From Bacteroidota bacterium (GTDB lineage Bacteria > Bacteroidota > Bacteroidia > NS11-12g > UBA955): DNA of 64,000 bases. The position numbers and the translations under genes are program-made. Below are positions 61,047 through 64,000 of this stretch, one piece after another (within the stretch, counting starts at the first letter, position 1; every line of letters starts with the position of its first letter). The notes under the pieces were generated by a model that did no database searches, had not been told where the DNA came from, and worked only from the letters and a program-made list of their open reading frames with translations. The DNA lies in the NCBI GenBank assembly GCA_027488835.1, contig JAIYAW010000004.1:1-64000 (forward strand), written 5' to 3'.

Positions 61047-64000
61047 TTGAGTACAAAATTGAACACTAGGGTTTCTTTCGGCAAGGTAAAACATGCCATT
61101 GAATATCCCGATTTCTTGGATGTTCAACTGAAATCATTCCAAGAATTTTTCCAGTTAGACACACCCGCAGATAAACGCGAAGGCGAAGGCTTATTCAAAG
61201 TGTTTCGCGAAAATTTTCCAATTACGGATACACGTAATATTTTCAATTTAGAATTTTTGGATTACTTCGTTGATCCACCAAGATACACCCTTCACGAGTG
61301 TATTGAGCGTGGTTTGACATATGCTGTTCCCCTAAAAGCAAAATTGAGATTGAGCTGTAATGACCCTGAACATGAAGATTTTGAAACTATCGTTCAAGAT
61401 GTTTATTTAGGAACATTACCTTACATGACGCCAAATGGTACTTTTATTATTAATGGTGCTGAACGTGTTATTGTAAGTCAATTGCACCGTTCTCCAGGTG
61501 TATTCTTTGGTCAAAGTATTCACTCAAATGGAACCAAACTCTTCTCAGCAAGGGTTATTCCGTTTAAAGGATCTTGGATTGAGTTTGCAACTGACGTAAA
61601 CGCAGTAATGTATGCTTACATTGATCGTAAGAAGAAATTCCCGGTTACCACGCTTTTACGTGCTATCGGTTTTGAAAGTGATAAAGATATTTTAGATATT
61701 TTTGGATTAAGCGAAGAAGTGAAAGTTTCTAAAGCTGGTCTAAAAAGAATTATAGGTCGTAAATTGGCCGCAAGGGTTTTACGCACTTGGATTGAAGATT
61801 TTGTTGATGAAGATACAGGTGAGGTTGTTTCTATTGAACGTAACGAAGTTATTTTGGAACGTGATACTGAAATCACTGAAGACCATATTGATGTTATCGT
61901 TGATGCAAATGTTAAATCTATCATCTTAAGTACTCAAGGTGAAGGTGACATTGATTACAACGTAATTTATAATACTTTACAAAAAGATACTTCTAACAAC
62001 GGTAAAGAAGCGTTAGAAGTAATCTATCGTCAATTGAGGAATGCAGATCCACCGGATGAAGAAACTGCTCGTGGAATTATTGAGCGTTTGTTCTTCTCGG
62101 ATAAGCGTTACGATTTAGGCGAAGTTGGCCGTTATAGAATTAACCAAAAATTGGAAATTAACACTCCAATGGATGTTAAAGTATTAACGAAAGACGACAT
62201 TATTTCAATTATCCGTTATTTGATAGAATTATACAACGGTTCAGAAATATTGGATGATATTGACCATTTAAGTAACCGTCGTGTTCGTACAGTTGGAGAA
62301 CAATTGTATGCACAATTTGGTGTTGGTTTGGCAAGAATGGCTCGTACCATTCGTGAGAAAATGAATATTCGTGATAATGAAGTTTTTACCCCACAAGATC
62401 TCGTAAATGCGAGAACATTATCATCTGTTATCAATTCTTTCTTCGGAACTAACCAACTTTCACAATTTTTAGATCAAATTAATCCACTTGCCGAAATTAC
62501 ACACAAACGTCGTTTGAGTGCACTTGGTCCTGGTGGTTTGAGCAGAGAACGTGCAGGTTTTGAAGTACGTGACGTACATTATACTCACTACGGTCGTTTA
62601 TGTACCATTGAAACTCCTGAGGGGCCTAACATTGGTTTGATTTCTTCGCTTTGTGTACATGCGAAAATCAACGGAATGGGATTCTTGGAAACTCCATATA
62701 GAGAAGTAGTTGACGGAAAAATTTCTGGTGTAATTACTTATTTAAGTGCAGAAGAGGAAGATGGCAAAACAATTGCTCAGGCCAATGCTGTATTAGATGA
62801 AAAAGGTAACTTTATTACTCCATATGTGAAAAGTAGAAAAGAAGGTGATTTTCCTTCAGTTCTTTCGTCACAATTGGATTATATGGATGTTGCCCCTAAC
62901 CAGATTGTATCTATTGCCGCATCATTGATTCCTTTCTTGGAGCATGATGATGCCAACCGTGCATTGATGGGATCGAACATGCAACGTCAAGCAGTTCCTC
63001 TGTTGAAGCCTGAGGCTCCAATTGTTGGTACTGGTTTGGAAGAAAAAGTTGCTAGAGATTCTCGCTCAATGATTAATGCGGAGGGAAATGGTGAAGTTGT
63101 TTCTGTTGATGCTCGTGAAATCACAATTCGTTATGATCACAATGATGATGATGATTTGGTAAGTTTCACAGGTGATACAAAATCTTATAGCTTAATAAAA
63201 TTCCGTAGAACAAACCAAAATTCATGTATCAATTTGCGTCCTTTGGTTCGCAAAGGTGATAAAGTGAAAAAAGGTCAAGTTATTTCTGAGGGATACGCTA
63301 CTCAAGGCGGTGAATTGGCTTTAGGAAGAAACTTGCAAGTAGCATATATGCCATGGCAGGGTTATAACTTTGAAGATGCGATTGTAATATCTGAAAAAGT
63401 TGTAAAAGACGATTGGTTTACTACTATTTATATTACTGAATACGAATTAGAAGTTCGTGATACTAAGCGCGGTGAAGAAGAATTAACCAATGATATTCCA
63501 AATGTGAGCGAAGAAATGACGCGTAACTTGGATGAAAATGGTTTGATTCGTATTGGTGCTGAAGTTAAAGAAGGCGATATTTTAATTGGTAAAATCACTC
63601 CTAAAGGAGAAACTGAACCTTCACCAGAAGAAAAATTGTTAAGAGCAATTTTTGGAGATAAAGCGGGTGACGTGAAAGATGCTTCTTTGAAAGCGCCTCC
63701 AGGTGCACAAGGAGTAGTAATTACTAAAAAATTATTCAGCAAAACGAAAAAAGATAAAGCAGTTCGTACATCTGATAAAGGCAAATTAAATCGCCTTGAA
63801 GAAGATCACAAAAAAGAACTTGCCGCGTTGAAAGACGAATTGGTAAAAAAATTATTCCAATTAGTGAATGGTAAAACTAGCCAAGGCGTTTACAATATGT
63901 ACAGTGAAGAATTGATTCCAAAAGGTACAAAATTCTCGCAAAAGAATTTGTTGAGTATTGATTATTCAAATGTGAACTATCACAATTGGTCATCTGACGA
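61047..64000 (+). CDS. rpoB: RNA polymerase beta subunit, 5' part
   Basis: 984 complete codons are in view; the gene continues past the right edge. It probably starts at TTG 61047 (then [20 protein letters not shown]); no ATG fits. Visible family motifs: [11 protein letters not shown], the rifampicin region [20 protein letters not shown] and [48 protein letters not shown] and [17 protein letters not shown]. The rifampicin-pocket residues visible (Gln in LSQF, Asp in LDQ, His-Lys-Arg-Arg, Ser in LSAL) are wild-type-like. Confidence 0.97.
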   Translation, partial: MSTKLNTRVSFGKVKHAIEYPDFLDVQLKSFQEFFQLDTPADKREGEGLFKVFRENFPITDTRNIFNLEFLDYFVDPPRYTLHECIERGLTYAVPLKAKLRLSCNDPEHEDFETIVQDVYLGTLPYMTPNGTFIINGAERVIVSQLHRSPGVFFGQSIHSNGTKLFSARVIPFKGSWIEFATDVNAVMYAYIDRKKKFPVTTLLRAIGFESDKDILDIFGLSEEVKVSKAGLKRIIGRKLAARVLRTWIEDFVDEDTGEVVSIERNEVILERDTEITEDHIDVIVDANVKSIILSTQGEGDIDYNVIYNTLQKDTSNNGKEALEVIYRQLRNADPPDEETARGIIERLFFSDKRYDLGEVGRYRINQKLEINTPMDVKVLTKDDIISIIRYLIELYNGSEILDDIDHLSNRRVRTVGEQLYAQFGVGLARMARTIREKMNIRDNEVFTPQDLVNARTLSSVINSFFGTNQLSQFLDQINPLAEITHKRRLSALGPGGLSRERAGFEVRDVHYTHYGRLCTIETPEGPNIGLISSLCVHAKINGMGFLETPYREVVDGKISGVITYLSAEEEDGKTIAQANAVLDEKGNFITPYVKSRKEGDFPSVLSSQLDYMDVAPNQIVSIAASLIPFLEHDDANRALMGSNMQRQAVPLLKPEAPIVGTGLEEKVARDSRSMINAEGNGEVVSVDAREITIRYDHNDDDDLVSFTGDTKSYSLIKFRRTNQNSCINLRPLVRKGDKVKKGQVISEGYATQGGELALGRNLQVAYMPWQGYNFEDAIVISEKVVKDDWFTTIYITEYELEVRDTKRGEEELTNDIPNVSEEMTRNLDENGLIRIGAEVKEGDILIGKITPKGETEPSPEEKLLRAIFGDKAGDVKDASLKAPPGAQGVVITKKLFSKTKKDKAVRTSDKGKLNRLEEDHKKELAALKDELVKKLFQLVNGKTSQGVYNMYSEELIPKGTKFSQKNLLSIDYSNVNYHNWSSD

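Noticed and set aside
61616-63784. Minus-strand frames inside rpoB
   Set aside because: rpoB is continuous in frame from 61047 to the window end, so these are antisense shadows.

Overview
The window is an AT-rich chromosomal segment of a Bacteroidota bacterium. The signs are Bacteroidota-type promoters (TAnnTTTG -7 boxes), proteins with type IX secretion (T9SS) sorting domains of type A and type B, the long two-part form of IspG, DUF4403 and DUF4340 family proteins, and the Bacteroidota gene order tRNA-Thr/Tyr/Gly/Thr - tuf - tRNA-Trp - secE - nusG - rplKAJL - rpoB. The exact lineage cannot be fixed from the sequence alone.

Layout. 1-400: the edge of an IS3-type insertion sequence and a possible gene remnant. 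0.4-9.3 kb: guaA with a periplasmic binding-fold protein, an acyl-CoA dehydrogenase, rnhB, two XRE-type regulators, a transglutaminase-like protein and a small outer-membrane protein, with two gene-free stretches. 9.8-18.5 kb: ispG, a 1259-residue PKD-repeat T9SS protein, a cobalamin adenosyltransferase, a DUF4403 lipoprotein and ccmB. 18.5-26.2 kb: an accessory region in which every gene is on the minus strand and nearly every transcription unit is followed by a structured repeat. It holds a three-gene hipB-hipS-hipT toxin-antitoxin locus, a lipoprotein, two tandem secreted esterases, a small unknown gene, and an acyltransferase-like membrane protein with a Crp-type regulator. 26.2-33.6 kb: tRNA-Asn, a PfkB kinase, a divergent secreted alpha-amylase and CBM-like protein pair, and a fur-purA-FAH operon. 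33.7-56.1 kb: housekeeping genes (gpmI, thiL, aspS, dnaA, methylmalonyl-CoA mutase catalytic subunit, A-type Fe-S carrier, gcvT) mixed with lipoproteins, a TonB receptor cluster probably for a metal, and stress or membrane genes. 56.2-64 kb: the tRNA/tuf/ribosomal protein/RNA polymerase block, ending inside rpoB.

Points that stand out. (1) The hipBST locus is preceded by four 18-bp palindromic operators spaced 40-41 bp apart and lies in a 2.6-kb segment bounded by 146-bp direct repeats. (2) The accessory region looks like a cassette array: genes in one orientation, each with an attC-like or cloverleaf-like hairpin repeat at its 3' end, with no integrase in view. (3) Five unrelated housekeeping genes have TAnnTTTG exactly 4 nt before ATG, which predicts leaderless mRNAs. 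(4) A B12-dependent mutase catalytic subunit without its B12 domain occurs in the same window as a B12 adenosyltransferase. All functional calls are from reading the translated sequences; no database search was possible.
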